The notes beneath the pieces are model-generated. The model saw nothing but the letters and a program-made list of their open reading frames with translations. It was not told where the DNA came from and made no database searches. Shown in pieces: positions 26,527-35,571 of a stretch of DNA of 51,342 nucleotides (position 1 is the stretch's first letter; every line of letters starts with the position of its first letter). Origin of the DNA: an uncultured Eubacteriales bacterium (lineage in GTDB: Bacteria > Bacillota > Clostridia > Christensenellales > Aristaeellaceae); assembly GCA_902799465.1 (NCBI GenBank), contig CADCAS010000019.1, positions 1 to 51,342 on the forward strand. The letters are read 5' to 3'. The position numbers and the translations under genes are program-made.

Positions 26527-26966
26527 AGAAGGCACTGATCGCGCTGCTGCTGATCGCGGCGCTGTATGCGGGCATCGTGGTGTCCAACAATCGCATCGCC
26601 GAGGATCTGCGCAAGCAGGTCGCCGGGTGCATGCTGCCGCCCGGTACCGAACTGGTGGATTCCGCCGCCGCGGCGGGCAAGATGGAGGGTAACGGCAACG
26701 GGATGCAGTACTATGGCGCGGCGCTCATCCATTCCGATCTGGACGAGGGGCCGCTGCGGACGTGGTACGAAGCCCAGCTTCCCAAAGAGGAATACATCTG
26801 GGTCACTCGGCGGGAATCGGAGCTGTTTGACAGCAGCACGCGCCTCTTCAAGGACTATGAGGACGACGGCCACTACTGGTTCGTGATGCTGAGCCGCTAT
26901 AATCCCATCGGAAAGGACGCAACGCTGCTGGATGGGCTGCGGGACATCGACATCCGGGGACATTGA
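26523..26966 (+). CDS. Hypothetical membrane-anchored protein in the cobalamin unit
   Basis: 147 aa, family not recognised. A single N-terminal hydrophobic segment (KKALIALLLIAALYAGIVV) is a signal anchor or uncleaved signal peptide; the remainder (from SNNRIAEDLRKQV) should lie outside. It contains LRTWYEAQLPKEEYIWV and a C-terminal RDIDIRG. The start overlaps the cobD stop by 4 nt (ATGA), so it is translated with the cobalamin genes, but nothing in it points to a corrin role. Confidence 0.7.
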   Translation: MKKALIALLLIAALYAGIVVSNNRIAEDLRKQVAGCMLPPGTELVDSAAAAGKMEGNGNGMQYYGAALIHSDLDEGPLRTWYEAQLPKEEYIWVTRRESELFDSSTRLFKDYEDDGHYWFVMLSRYNPIGKDATLLDGLRDIDIRGH

Positions 26967-27020
26967 TGGCGCAATTTGAGGATTCCGGGGACAGCGCTCC
27001 CATCTCATGGAGGTAATGAC

Positions 27021-28520
27021 ATGCGTGGAAAGGTCATCATGCTGCAGGGGACGGGCTCGTCGGTGGGCAAGTCCATGCTGTGCGCGGCGCTGTGCCGCAT
27101 ATTCCGGGAGGACGGCTTAAAGGTCGCGCCGTTCAAGAGCCAGAACATGGCGCTGAACAGCTTCGCCACGAAGGAGGGGCTGGAGATGGGCCGCGCCCAG
27201 GTGGTGCAGGCCCAGGCGGCGGGGGTGGAGCCCCACGTGGACATGAATCCGATCCTGTTGAAGCCCACCTCGGACCGGAAATCGCAGGTCATCGCGCTGG
27301 GCAAGCCCATCGGCAACATGACGGCGATGGAGTACCACAAATACAAGCCCAACCTGCGCCAGCTGGTCAAGGAGACCTACGACCGGCTGGAGAGCCGGAA
27401 CGACGTGGTGGTGATCGAGGGCGCGGGCAGCCCGGCTGAGATCAACCTCAAGGAGGGCGACCTGGTCAACATGTGGATGGCCGAGGCCGCCGACGCGCCG
27501 GTGCTGCTGGTGGGGGACATCGACCGGGGCGGCGTGTTCGCGTCGCTGTACGGCACCGTCATGCTGCTGGAGCCGGAGGAGCGCGCGCGCATCAAGGGCC
27601 TCATCATCAACAAATTCCGGGGCGACGTGGCCATCCTCGAGCCGGGGCTTCGGATGATCGAGGACAAGCTGGGCATCCCGGTGGTGGGCGTGGTGCCCTG
27701 GACCGACGCGGACATCGAGGACGAGGACAGCGTGTCCGAGCGCCTGCTGGGGGTCAGCGGCCACGGAGAGATCACCGTGGCGGTGGCGCGGCTCAGGCAC
27801 ATCTCCAACTTCACCGACTTCCAGGCTCTGTCGCTGCATCCCGGCGTGACGCTGAAGTACGCCTCGAAGCCGTCCGACTTCGACGGCGCGGACGTCATCA
27901 TCCTCCCCGGCACCAAGAACACCATCGACGACCTGATCGACCTCAAGAACCGGGACATGATCGCGCCCATCGTCCGCCACGCCAGAAGCGGCAGGTTGCT
28001 CATCGGCGTGTGCGGCGGCTATCAGATGCTGGGCCAGGTGCTGCGGGACCCCCACGGGGTGGAGTCCGCCGCGCCCGAGGTCAGCGGGCTGGGGCTGCTG
28101 GACATGGAGGTCACCTTTGAGCCCGAGAAGCGCACCGTGCAGGCCGAGGGGACCGTGGCCGGCGCGCCGGACTGGCTCAAGCCCCTGGAGGGGCAGCGCG
28201 TGGAGGGCTACGAGATCCACTCCGGCGTCAACACCTTCGGGCCGGAGGCGCGCTACTGGCTCCTCCCCGGCGGCGCGTGCAACGCGCAGGGGAACGTGCT
28301 GGGCACCTACCTCCACGGCCTGTTTGACGACGGCACCCTCGCCGAGGCCGTCGTTCGCCGCGCCCGCGTATTGAAGGGACTCCCCGAGGAGCCCGTCTCC
28401 GCCGAACAGGCCGCCGTCAACATGCGCGCCTACCGGGAGCAGCAGTTCGACATCCTGGCAAAGGCTGTCAGGGAGAGTTTGGATATGGAGCGGGTGTACG
28501 CGATATTACGGGGAGAATGA
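27021..28520 (+). CDS. cbiP: Cobyric acid synthase
   Basis: 499 aa. It amidates the b, d, e and g side chains of adenosylcobyrinate a,c-diamide. The N-terminal P-loop region MLQGTGSSVGKSMLCAALCR, then PFKSQNMALNSF and GDIDRGGVFASLYGT, are diagnostic. The C-terminal glutaminase part has its cysteine at about 331 in GVCGGYQMLG and a His in TYLHGLFDD. The ATG at 27021 follows tggaggta. Together with cbiA and cobD it covers late ring amidation and side-arm synthesis; the early corrin genes are not in the window. Confidence 0.93.
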   Translation: MRGKVIMLQGTGSSVGKSMLCAALCRIFREDGLKVAPFKSQNMALNSFATKEGLEMGRAQVVQAQAAGVEPHVDMNPILLKPTSDRKSQVIALGKPIGNMTAMEYHKYKPNLRQLVKETYDRLESRNDVVVIEGAGSPAEINLKEGDLVNMWMAEAADAPVLLVGDIDRGGVFASLYGTVMLLEPEERARIKGLIINKFRGDVAILEPGLRMIEDKLGIPVVGVVPWTDADIEDEDSVSERLLGVSGHGEITVAVARLRHISNFTDFQALSLHPGVTLKYASKPSDFDGADVIILPGTKNTIDDLIDLKNRDMIAPIVRHARSGRLLIGVCGGYQMLGQVLRDPHGVESAAPEVSGLGLLDMEVTFEPEKRTVQAEGTVAGAPDWLKPLEGQRVEGYEIHSGVNTFGPEARYWLLPGGACNAQGNVLGTYLHGLFDDGTLAEAVVRRARVLKGLPEEPVSAEQAAVNMRAYREQQFDILAKAVRESLDMERVYAILRGE

Positions 28521-28688
28521 GGATTTGGGAATTAGGAATTAGGAATTGAAATAGCTTGGCTGCGTAGGGGCGGCGATGCGCCGCCCGCCAGGTTGTACGT
28601 TTTGTTTCGGTATTGGGCCCCTACAGAATGCGCGGCAGCCACTTTTATTTCCTAATTCCTAATTCCCAATTCCCAATTCCTAATTCAA
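28521..28688. repeat. Family B heptamer-bounded element, copy 3
   Basis: An aattagg-type array (about 28528-28549) and a right array of attccta/attccca (about 28650-28687) flank a core at about 28545-28617. That core is the reverse complement of the cores at 112-180 and 17940-18008, so it is inverted relative to its right array. It starts within 10 nt of the cbiP stop. No gene is seen. Confidence 0.65.
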
Positions 28689-28701
28689 CAAGAACCGCCC
28701 C

Positions 28702-28749
28702 AAAAACAACTCAGGAACGCCTCATGCTGGCGTTCCTGAGTTGTTTTTT
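28702..28749. terminator. Bidirectional terminator between cbiP and cyclophilin genes
   Basis: A perfect stem of about 20 bp (core tcaggaacgcc with ggcgttcctga) has an A-run on the left and a T-run (tttttt, 28744-28749) on the right, loop about 7 nt. It serves transcripts from both directions between two convergent genes. Confidence 0.85.
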
Positions 28750-28756
28750 CCGGGGA

Positions 28757-29284
28757 TCAGCGGCTGTACTTTTCCACCTTGTATTCCACGCCGTCGGTGT
28801 CGACGGTGGCGCGCTTGATGCGCTGGTCCTGGACGGGGCGGTCCTGGAAGCCGGTGGGGGTGTTGGCGATCTGGTCCACCACCTCCATGCCCTCGAGGAC
28901 GATGCCGAACGCGGCGTAGTCGCCATCCAGGTGGGGGGCGTTGGCGTGCATGATGAAGAACTGGCTGCCGGCGGAGTTGGGCATCATGCTGCGGGCCATG
29001 GAGAGCACGCCGCGGGTGTGCTTTAAGGTGTTTTGCTTGAAGCCGTTGCGGGCGAACTCGCCCTTGATGGTGTAGCCGGGGCCGCCCATGCCGGTGCCCT
29101 GGGGGTCGCCGCCCTGGATCATGAAGCCGGGGATGACGCGGTGGAAGATCAGGCCGTCATAGAAGCCGGACTGCACCAGATTGACGAAGTTGGCCACGGT
29201 GTTGGGCGCGACCTCGGGATAGAGCTCGGCCTTGATGACGCCGCCGTTTTCCATTTCGATGGTGACGATGGGATTTTTGTTCAT
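28757..29284 (-). CDS. Cyclophilin-type peptidyl-prolyl isomerase, cytoplasmic
   Basis: 175 aa. The active-site run IFHRVIPGFMIQGGDPQGTG contains the catalytic Arg and the Phe and Gln of the cyclophilin pocket; GSQFFIMHANAPHLDGDY and FGIVLEGMEVVD follow. It has no signal peptide, so it is probably cytoplasmic. It is the last of three tandem cyclophilin genes on this strand and begins 38 nt after the second, with aggagg before its ATG. Confidence 0.92.
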   Translation of the reverse strand: MNKNPIVTIEMENGGVIKAELYPEVAPNTVANFVNLVQSGFYDGLIFHRVIPGFMIQGGDPQGTGMGGPGYTIKGEFARNGFKQNTLKHTRGVLSMARSMMPNSAGSQFFIMHANAPHLDGDYAAFGIVLEGMEVVDQIANTPTGFQDRPVQDQRIKRATVDTDGVEYKVEKYSR

Positions 29285-29322
29285 ATTGGGTTTCCTCCTG
29301 CTGAATGTCTTTGGGGGCTTTA

Positions 29323-29898
29323 TTACCGGATCTTCTCCGACTCATAGGTCTCGCCGAAGGTCTCCACGCGGATGGTCTTGATGACCTGGTCCTCCACGGG
29401 GCGGTCGTTGGCGTCGGTCTGGGTGGCGGCGATGGCGTCCACCACGTCCATGCCGTTGGTGACGATGCCGAAGGCGGCGTACTGGCCATCCAGGAAGCTG
29501 CCATCCTGGTGCATGATGAAGAACTGGCTGCCGGCGGAGTCGGGGTTCATGGAGCGGGCCATGGAGATGACGCCGCGGGTGTGGGAGAGCTTGTTCTCAA
29601 AGCCGTTCTCGGTGAACTCGCCCTTGATGGCGTAGCCGGGGCCGCCCATGCCGGTGCCGGTGGGGTCGCCGCCCTGGATCATGAAGCCCTCGATGACCCG
29701 GTGGAAGATCAGGCCGTCGTAGAAGCCGGCGTTGGCCAGCTCGATGAAGTTGGCGGCGGTGTTGGGCGCGGCTTCGGGGTCCAGCTGCAGGGTGATGACC
29801 CCGCCGTTCATCATTTCAATGGTGGCCACGGGGGCCTGGGCGGCGAAGGCCGTGCCGAGGCAGGCCAGCGCCAGCAGCGCGAGAATGAGCTTTTTCAT
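29323..29898 (-). CDS. Cyclophilin-type peptidyl-prolyl isomerase, exported
   Basis: 191 aa. The N-terminus KKLILALLALACLGTAFAAQ is a cleavable signal peptide (likely cut after AFA). The mature part keeps IFHRVIEGFMIQGGDPTGTG and GSQFFIMHQDGSFLDGQYAA, so the catalytic pocket is intact. It begins right after the stop of the lipoprotein paralog, whose end overlaps its ribosome site. It probably folds exported proteins beside the lipoprotein copy. Confidence 0.9.
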   Translation of the reverse strand: MKKLILALLALACLGTAFAAQAPVATIEMMNGGVITLQLDPEAAPNTAANFIELANAGFYDGLIFHRVIEGFMIQGGDPTGTGMGGPGYAIKGEFTENGFENKLSHTRGVISMARSMNPDSAGSQFFIMHQDGSFLDGQYAAFGIVTNGMDVVDAIAATQTDANDRPVEDQVIKTIRVETFGETYESEKIR

Positions 29899-30531
29899 CT
29901 ATCGGTCCTCCTTGTCTACGCTTGTCTTGTCCAGCTTGTCGGGCTCGTAGTCCACATCGAAGGTCTCCACGCGGATGCTGCGGATGATGATCTTCTCCAG
30001 GGGCTTGTACGCGCCGTCCACAGGCTTGGAGCCGATGGCGTCCAGCGTGGCCAGGCTGTCCTCGTCCATGATGCGGCCAAAGGCGGCGTACTGGCCGTCG
30101 TACTCCGGGTAGCTGCCCTCCATGATGAAGAACTGGCTGCCGGCGGTGTTGTAATTGGTCTTGCGGGCCATGGAGATGGTGCCGCGCATGTGGGAGAGGG
30201 TGTTGTTCCAGCCGTTGGCGGAGAACTCGCCCCTGATGTAGTAGCCCGGGTCGCCGGTGCCGTCGTTGTAGGGGTCCCCGGACTGGATCAGCACGTTGGA
30301 CACCACCCGGTAGACCTCCAGCCCGTCGTACACGCCGTCGTTGGCCAGGTTGACGAAGTTGGCCACGGTGTTGGGCGCGATCTGGGGGTACAGCTCAAAT
30401 TTCATCTGGCTGCCGTCGGCCATGGTGATGGTGGCGATGGGGTTCTGCTCCACCTCCAGATAGGGACTCTTTTTGGCGCAGCCCGTCAGCAGCAGGGCTG
30501 CGGCCAGCAGCAGCCACAGCAGGCGTTTCAT
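29899..30531 (-). CDS. Cyclophilin-type peptidyl-prolyl isomerase, lipoprotein
   Basis: 210 aa. The N-terminus KRLLWLLLAAALLLTGCAKK has the lipobox LLTGC, so it should be a lipid-anchored surface protein. The pocket is altered: VYRVVSNVLIQSGDP keeps the Arg and Gln but replaces the usual FHR start and the Phe. GSQFFIMEG is kept. Activity may be reduced, or the role may be binding. Its start overlaps the hemZ stop by 4 nt, so it belongs to the relA-side operon. Confidence 0.87.
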   Translation of the reverse strand: MKRLLWLLLAAALLLTGCAKKSPYLEVEQNPIATITMADGSQMKFELYPQIAPNTVANFVNLANDGVYDGLEVYRVVSNVLIQSGDPYNDGTGDPGYYIRGEFSANGWNNTLSHMRGTISMARKTNYNTAGSQFFIMEGSYPEYDGQYAAFGRIMDEDSLATLDAIGSKPVDGAYKPLEKIIIRSIRVETFDVDYEPDKLDKTSVDKEDR

Positions 30532-31988
30532 ACCGCGCTCACCCCCGTTTGCAGGATCACCGCGCGCTTGCGGGCAGCCATCTCGTCCACCCGGGCGATG
30601 TACTCGTCGATGTTGCGCACGTTGGGCGCGCGCTCGATGCGCAGGGCACGGTCAAACAGCCACTTGGAGATGGCTCCCGCCCCCAGCGCCAGCACGCTGA
30701 CGGTCTCCTCCATGTTGCCGATGTTGTACAGGCAGGCCTTCCCCGGCAGCGCGTAGCCGACGTTCTCCAGATTGCCCGCCATGTACTTCTGGCGGTAGAG
30801 GTAGTAGGGCCGGTAGCCGTCGGCCATGAGCCGCTGCCGGGCCTCGTCGATCATCTGGGCCGCGCCCTCGGCGTGGGTCTGGTTGTGGCCCCCGGCCACG
30901 GTGAGCTGCTCGTGGAGGCGGGAGGAGCGCTTGATGGCCAGGGAGTGGACCGTGACCGAGTCGGGCCGCAGCCCCTGCACCACGTCCAGGGTGTGGCGGA
31001 AGTCCTCCACCGTCTCCCCCGGCAGGGCGGCGATCAGGTCCATGTTGATGTCCTCAAAGCCCAGCGAACGCGCCAGCTGGTAGGCCGCCAGGGTCTCCGC
31101 CCCGGTGTGGGCCCGCCCGATGCGGCGCAGGGTCTCGTCGTTGAAGGTCTGTGGATTGACGGAGATGCGCCCGATGCCGTGCTCCCTGAGCATCACGAGC
31201 TTCTCCCTGTCGATGGTGTCCGGGCGGCCCGCCTCGACGGTCCACTCCACGGCGGTGGGAAAGGCGGCCTGGGCGGCGTCCAGTATGCGGGACAGCTCCC
31301 CGCAGGGGATGGCGGTGGGCGTGCCGCCGCCCACGTAGCCCGCCCGCAGGGTCATCCCCGCCTCGGACATCAGGTCCCGGCACAGCGCGATCTCCCGAAG
31401 CAGCGCGTCCACGTAGGGACCGACCCGCCGGCCGTCGCCCAGCTCCCCCGAGGAGAAGGAGCAGTAGGAGCAGCGGGTGCGGCAGAAGGGGATGCCGATG
31501 TACAGGTCGAACTGGTCGGCGCGGGCGTCGCGGATGCCGCGCTGCATTTCGGCGATGTCGCCCAGCAGCCGCGCCTTCTCCGGGGAGACATCGTAGGCGG
31601 ACTGGACCGTCTCGACGGCCTGGGGCAGGGTATCGCCCGCCTCCATGGCCTCGTACAGCAGCCGGGTGGGGCGGATGCCGGTGAGGCTTCCCCAGGGGGG
31701 CTGCGCGCCGGTCAGGTCCTTCAGCAGGTCGTACAGGCACAGCTTCACCTGCCGCTTGCGCAGGCGCTTGACCTCCACAGGGGTGCCGTCGAAGGCGGGC
31801 CGGGACAGGGTGTGCGCGCGCCCGTCGTGGGCCCAGCGGTCCGTCCACACGCCGCCGTCGTCGGTGAAGCGGTGCTCAAACACCGTGTCGCCCTCGGTGA
31901 GGCTGATCTGCACGTCGCCGTAGAACAGCCGCAGTACGTCGCCCAGATCGGAGAAAAACTGCGGCGCGTCCGTGATCAATCGGATCAT
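30528..31988 (-). CDS. hemZ: Radical SAM coproporphyrinogen dehydrogenase HemZ
   Basis: 486 aa. The cluster motif CxxxCxxC is at Cys 169, 173 and 176 (FCRTRCSYCSF), followed by YVGGGTPTAI and the HemN-like core. HemZ/HemN proteins convert coproporphyrinogen III to protoporphyrinogen IX without oxygen, but HemZ's exact reaction in strict anaerobes is uncertain. The start at 31988 overlaps the upstream metallo-hydrolase stop by 4 nt; a longer in-frame start is rejected because it adds non-conserved Arg/Pro-rich sequence. Confidence 0.88.
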   Translation of the reverse strand: MIRLITDAPQFFSDLGDVLRLFYGDVQISLTEGDTVFEHRFTDDGGVWTDRWAHDGRAHTLSRPAFDGTPVEVKRLRKRQVKLCLYDLLKDLTGAQPPWGSLTGIRPTRLLYEAMEAGDTLPQAVETVQSAYDVSPEKARLLGDIAEMQRGIRDARADQFDLYIGIPFCRTRCSYCSFSSGELGDGRRVGPYVDALLREIALCRDLMSEAGMTLRAGYVGGGTPTAIPCGELSRILDAAQAAFPTAVEWTVEAGRPDTIDREKLVMLREHGIGRISVNPQTFNDETLRRIGRAHTGAETLAAYQLARSLGFEDINMDLIAALPGETVEDFRHTLDVVQGLRPDSVTVHSLAIKRSSRLHEQLTVAGGHNQTHAEGAAQMIDEARQRLMADGYRPYYLYRQKYMAGNLENVGYALPGKACLYNIGNMEETVSVLALGAGAISKWLFDRALRIERAPNVRNIDEYIARVDEMAARKRAVILQTGVSAV

Positions 31989-32605
31989 AGGCGATAGTGG
32001 CTCCTTTCCTCGCCGATGGTGGTGGACCCGCCGTGGCCGGGATAGACCCGGGTCTCCGGGGGCAGGGCAAACAGCCCCTTCAGCGAAGCCAGCATCTGGC
32101 GGTGGTCGCCGCCGTACAGGTCCATGCGCCCGAAGCCCGCCCGGAACAGCGTGTCCCCGGAGAAGAGCACGCCCTTCCCGGGCAGGTACAGGCACACCGA
32201 GCCCTTAGAGTGGCCGGGGGTGGGCAGGACCTGGAGGTCCAGCCCCGCCACGGACAGTGCCTCGCCGAACAGCGTGGGCGCGATGGACGGCCCGGGCATC
32301 TCCCCGACGCCCATCAGGCCCACCAGGCCGTTCTTCACGGGATCGTCCAGCAGCTCCACGTCCTCCGCCGACACGTAAACCGGCGCGCCGGTCTCTACAG
32401 ACAGCGGTCCCGCCGACAGGATGTGGTCGAAGTGGCCGTGGGTCAGGAGGATCGCCGCCAGCTTCCTGCCGCCCAGCGCCTGCTTAAGCCGCCCCAGATC
32501 GTCGCCGGGGTCGATCAGCACGCAGTCCTCCCGGCCCTCGGCCCAGGCCAGATAGGCGTTCTCCTGGATGTCGCCGCACAGCACGGCTTTGATCTGTATG
32601 GACAT
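31985..32605 (-). CDS. MBL-fold hydrolase (glyoxalase II-like)
   Basis: 206 aa. The metal motif THGHFDH is at residues 55-61; further ligands are in TPGHSKGSV, FSGDTLF and YPGHGGST. This is the short form commonly found between dtd and hemZ in Firmicutes, related to hydroxyacylglutathione hydrolase but without a known substrate in these bacteria. It overlaps hemZ by 4 nt and lies 24 nt after dtd. Confidence 0.87.
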   Translation of the reverse strand: MSIQIKAVLCGDIQENAYLAWAEGREDCVLIDPGDDLGRLKQALGGRKLAAILLTHGHFDHILSAGPLSVETGAPVYVSAEDVELLDDPVKNGLVGLMGVGEMPGPSIAPTLFGEALSVAGLDLQVLPTPGHSKGSVCLYLPGKGVLFSGDTLFRAGFGRMDLYGGDHRQMLASLKGLFALPPETRVYPGHGGSTTIGEERSHYRL

Positions 32606-32629
32606 GGAAACCTCCTGAATGTGATCGCG

Positions 32630-33079
32630 TCAGAACGTCCTGCGGCTGTCCAGCAGTATGGTCACCGGGCCGTCGTTGACCAGGGACACCTGCATGTCGG
32701 TGCGGAAGCGGCCGGTCTCCACATGGAGGCCCCTGGCCTCGAGCATGGCCTTCACCGTGTCGCACAGGGGCTCGGCCACCTCGGGGCGGGCGGCCTGGAT
32801 GAAGTCGGGGCGGCGTCCGTGGCGGGCGTCGGCCAGCAGGGTGAACTGGCTCACCAGCAGCACGCTTCCCCCCACGTCCGACAGCGCCAGGTTCAGCTTG
32901 CCGTTGTCGTCCTCGAACACCCGCAGCCCGGCGATCTTGTCGGCGCAGTACCGGGCGTCGGCCTCGGTGTCGCCCGTCTGAGCGCCCAGCAGCACCAAGA
33001 AGCCCTTCTCGATGCGGCCCACGGTCTCACCCGCTACGTCCACAGAGGCCCGGGTCACCCGTTGTATCACACAGCGCAT
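32630..33079 (-). CDS. dtd: D-aminoacyl-tRNA deacylase
   Basis: 149 aa, the family length. It frees tRNA mischarged with D-amino acids. The start [13 protein letters not shown], the motif [11 protein letters not shown] with the catalytic-site Gln/Thr region, and the Gly-Pro motif [12 protein letters not shown] are all present. It is the usual neighbour of relA. Here a 178-bp heptamer element lies between the two genes. Confidence 0.95.
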   Translation of the reverse strand: MRCVIQRVTRASVDVAGETVGRIEKGFLVLLGAQTGDTEADARYCADKIAGLRVFEDDNGKLNLALSDVGGSVLLVSQFTLLADARHGRRPDFIQAARPEVAEPLCDTVKAMLEARGLHVETGRFRTDMQVSLVNDGPVTILLDSRRTF

Positions 33080-33100
33080 AGCGTAATCTCCTTTTTTGTT

Positions 33101-33275
33101 TAGGGAGTAGGGAGTAGGCAGTAGGGAGTAGGGGAGGACGACAGATGAGCGGCGTTCTAATGGAATAAAGAACGTCGAGCATCGCCAGAACGCTCCGAGA
33201 ATGCGGTGTTCTCAATAGAACTCAGATGGTTGCCGTAGCTCCCCCTACTCCCTACTGCCTACTCCCTACTCCCTG
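33101..33275. repeat. Family C heptamer-bounded element, copy 2
   Basis: Arrays of agtaggg/agtaggc (33101-33134) and the reverse complement (about 33240-33274) flank a core of about 105 bp. Read on the - strand, that core matches copy 1 at 23094-23198 (shared blocks include agggggag, tacggca and attccattagaacgcc). The whole can fold as a large stem-loop between relA and dtd, which are transcribed in the same direction. Confidence 0.75.
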
Positions 33276-33304
33276 AATCTGTCGGGCGTCAGCCCGACAT
33301 ATTC

Positions 33305-35506
33305 CTACCCATTCACCCGGCTGACCTCGATGATGTCGGGCCACTTGTTGAGCTCGCGCATGATCTTGTTGAGCTGTTGGGTGTTTTTGATGACCAGGGA
33401 GATGTTGAAGATGAAGGTATTGTCCTTGAGGGTATGGGCGGAGATGGCGGAGACGGGCACCTCCATGGTCGCGAACAGCATGCTCAGCTCCGCCAGCAGC
33501 CCGGTGCGGTTGTAGCAGATGATCTTGATGTCCGCGTCGTAGGCGCCGCTCTCGGACTGGTTCTCCCACTCCACCTCGATCAGCCGGTCCTTCTCCACGC
33601 TGGGGTCCTTGAGGCTCACGCAGTCCACCCGGTGCACGGACACGCCGCGGCCGCGGGTGATGTAGCCCACGATGCGATCCCCGGGCAGGGGGGAGCAGCA
33701 CTTGGCGAAGCGGACCAGCATGCCGCTCTCGCCCTTGACGATGACGCCGTTGGAGGCGCTGGAATGCTGGGGCTTCTTCGGCGGCTCGCTCTGCTTCTGC
33801 TCGCCTACGGGGACGGGCGGCTCGTCGAGCTTCTGGTTCTTCCGGTACTCGTCGATGAGACGGTTCAGCACCTGCACGGTGCTCAGTCCGCCGAAGCCCA
33901 CCATGGCGCACACGTCGTCGTAGCTCTGCACCGAATAGCGCTTGTACAGCGTCTCCACGTATTCGGGCTTGGACAGCTGGGACATGCTGTAGCCCAGCCG
34001 CTTGGCCTCGCGCTCCAACAGCTCCTTGCCGTGGAGGATGTTGTCCTCGCGGTGCTCCTTTTTGAGCCAGGCGCGGATCTTGGCCTTGGCCTCGGAGGTC
34101 TTGACGATGTTGAGCCAGTCGCGGGAGGGCCCCCGGGAGCTGGAGGAGGTCATGACCTCCACGATGTCGCCGGTGACCAGCGGGTGGGACAGGGGCATGA
34201 TGCGCCCGTTGACCTTCGCGCCGATGCACTTGTTGCCCACAGCGGAGTGGATGCGATAGGCGAAGTCCAGCGGCGTGGCCCCCTTGGGCAGGGAGATGAC
34301 GTCGCCCCGGGGGGTGAACACGAACACCTCGTCGGCGAACAGGTCGAACTTCAATAGCTCCGAGAACGTGCCGGGGTCCTTCACGTCGCCCTGCCAGTCC
34401 AGTATGCGGCGAAGCCACGACAGCTTGTTGTCCAGCTCGTCGGCGGCCTTGCCCTCCTTGTAGCGCCAGTGGGCCGCGATGCCGTACTCGGCGGTACGGT
34501 GCATCTCGAAGGTGCGGATCTGTACCTCGAACGGGCGGCCCTGGTTGACCACGGTGGTGTGCAGGGACTGGTACATGTTGGCCTTGGGCATGGCGATGTA
34601 GTCCTTGAAGCGGCCCATCACCTGGGGCCACAGGTTGTGCACCACGCCCAGCACGAAGTAGCAGTCGGCGGTGGTGTTCACCAGCACCCGCACCGCGATC
34701 AGGTCCATGATCTGGTCGAAGGTCTTGTTCTGGCTCTTCATCTTCTTGTAGATGGAGTAGAAGTGCTTCGGCCTGCCGTCGATCTCGCACTTGATGCCGG
34801 ATTCGCTGAGCTTGCCCTTGAGCTCCTGGGTCACCTGGGCGATGAGCTGCTCCCGCTCCTCGCGCTTCATGCCCACCAGGCGCACCAGCTCGTAGTAGCC
34901 GTCCGGGTCCAGGTAGCGCAGGGACAGGTCCTCCAGCTCCCACTTCACCGTGTACACCCCCAGCCGGTGGGCCAGCGGCGCGTAGATGTCCAGCGTCTCG
35001 CGGGCGATGGGCTTCTGGCGCTCGGGCTTCTGCCACTTCAGCGTGCGCATGTTGTGCAGCCGGTCCGCCAGCTTGATCAGCACCACGCGGATGTCTTTGG
35101 CCATGGCCAGGAACATCTTGCGCAGGGTCTCGGCCTGGGCCTCCTCGCGGTTGGCGAAGTCCAGCTGGTTCAACTTGGTCACGCCGTCCACCAGCACCGC
35201 CACGTCGTCCCCGAACATCTCCCGCACGCCGTCCAGCGTGCAGCCCTCCACGTCCTCCACACAGTCGTGCAGCAGCCCCGCCGCGATGGTGGTGGCGTCC
35301 AGCATCAGGTCCGTCAGGATCACCGCCACCGCGCAGGGGTGGCTGAAGTAGGGATCGCCCGATTTCCGCACCTGGTGGGCATGGGCGCGCTCCGCGTAGT
35401 CGTAGGCGCGGCGCACGAGCTCCATATCGTCTTCCGGGTGATACTTCTGTATGCGTCCGATCAGCTCGTCAACGCTGATGTACGGGCGAACAGCGGTGTC
35501 AGACAT
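33305..35506 (-). CDS. relA: RelA/SpoT-type (p)ppGpp synthetase/hydrolase
   Basis: 733 aa, long bifunctional form. The N-terminal HD domain has HPCAV, HDCVED (residues 80-85) and RLHNMRTL. The synthetase domain has YKKMKSQNKTFDQIMDLIAV and RFKDYIAMPKANMYQSLHTT. A TGS domain (VFTPRGDVISLPKGATPLDF) follows, and an ACT domain ends the protein. All hydrolase residues look intact, so both making and degrading the alarmone are expected. Upstream, a repeat replaces the apt gene usually found between recJ and relA. Confidence 0.96.
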   Translation of the reverse strand: MSDTAVRPYISVDELIGRIQKYHPEDDMELVRRAYDYAERAHAHQVRKSGDPYFSHPCAVAVILTDLMLDATTIAAGLLHDCVEDVEGCTLDGVREMFGDDVAVLVDGVTKLNQLDFANREEAQAETLRKMFLAMAKDIRVVLIKLADRLHNMRTLKWQKPERQKPIARETLDIYAPLAHRLGVYTVKWELEDLSLRYLDPDGYYELVRLVGMKREEREQLIAQVTQELKGKLSESGIKCEIDGRPKHFYSIYKKMKSQNKTFDQIMDLIAVRVLVNTTADCYFVLGVVHNLWPQVMGRFKDYIAMPKANMYQSLHTTVVNQGRPFEVQIRTFEMHRTAEYGIAAHWRYKEGKAADELDNKLSWLRRILDWQGDVKDPGTFSELLKFDLFADEVFVFTPRGDVISLPKGATPLDFAYRIHSAVGNKCIGAKVNGRIMPLSHPLVTGDIVEVMTSSSSRGPSRDWLNIVKTSEAKAKIRAWLKKEHREDNILHGKELLEREAKRLGYSMSQLSKPEYVETLYKRYSVQSYDDVCAMVGFGGLSTVQVLNRLIDEYRKNQKLDEPPVPVGEQKQSEPPKKPQHSSASNGVIVKGESGMLVRFAKCCSPLPGDRIVGYITRGRGVSVHRVDCVSLKDPSVEKDRLIEVEWENQSESGAYDADIKIICYNRTGLLAELSMLFATMEVPVSAISAHTLKDNTFIFNISLVIKNTQQLNKIMRELNKWPDIIEVSRVNG

Positions 35507-35571
35507 ATCGGAACCCCCTTGTGAGAGCGTGGAGAGAATGGGGACGCCGTTCGGGCGTCCGCAAAAGGTAA

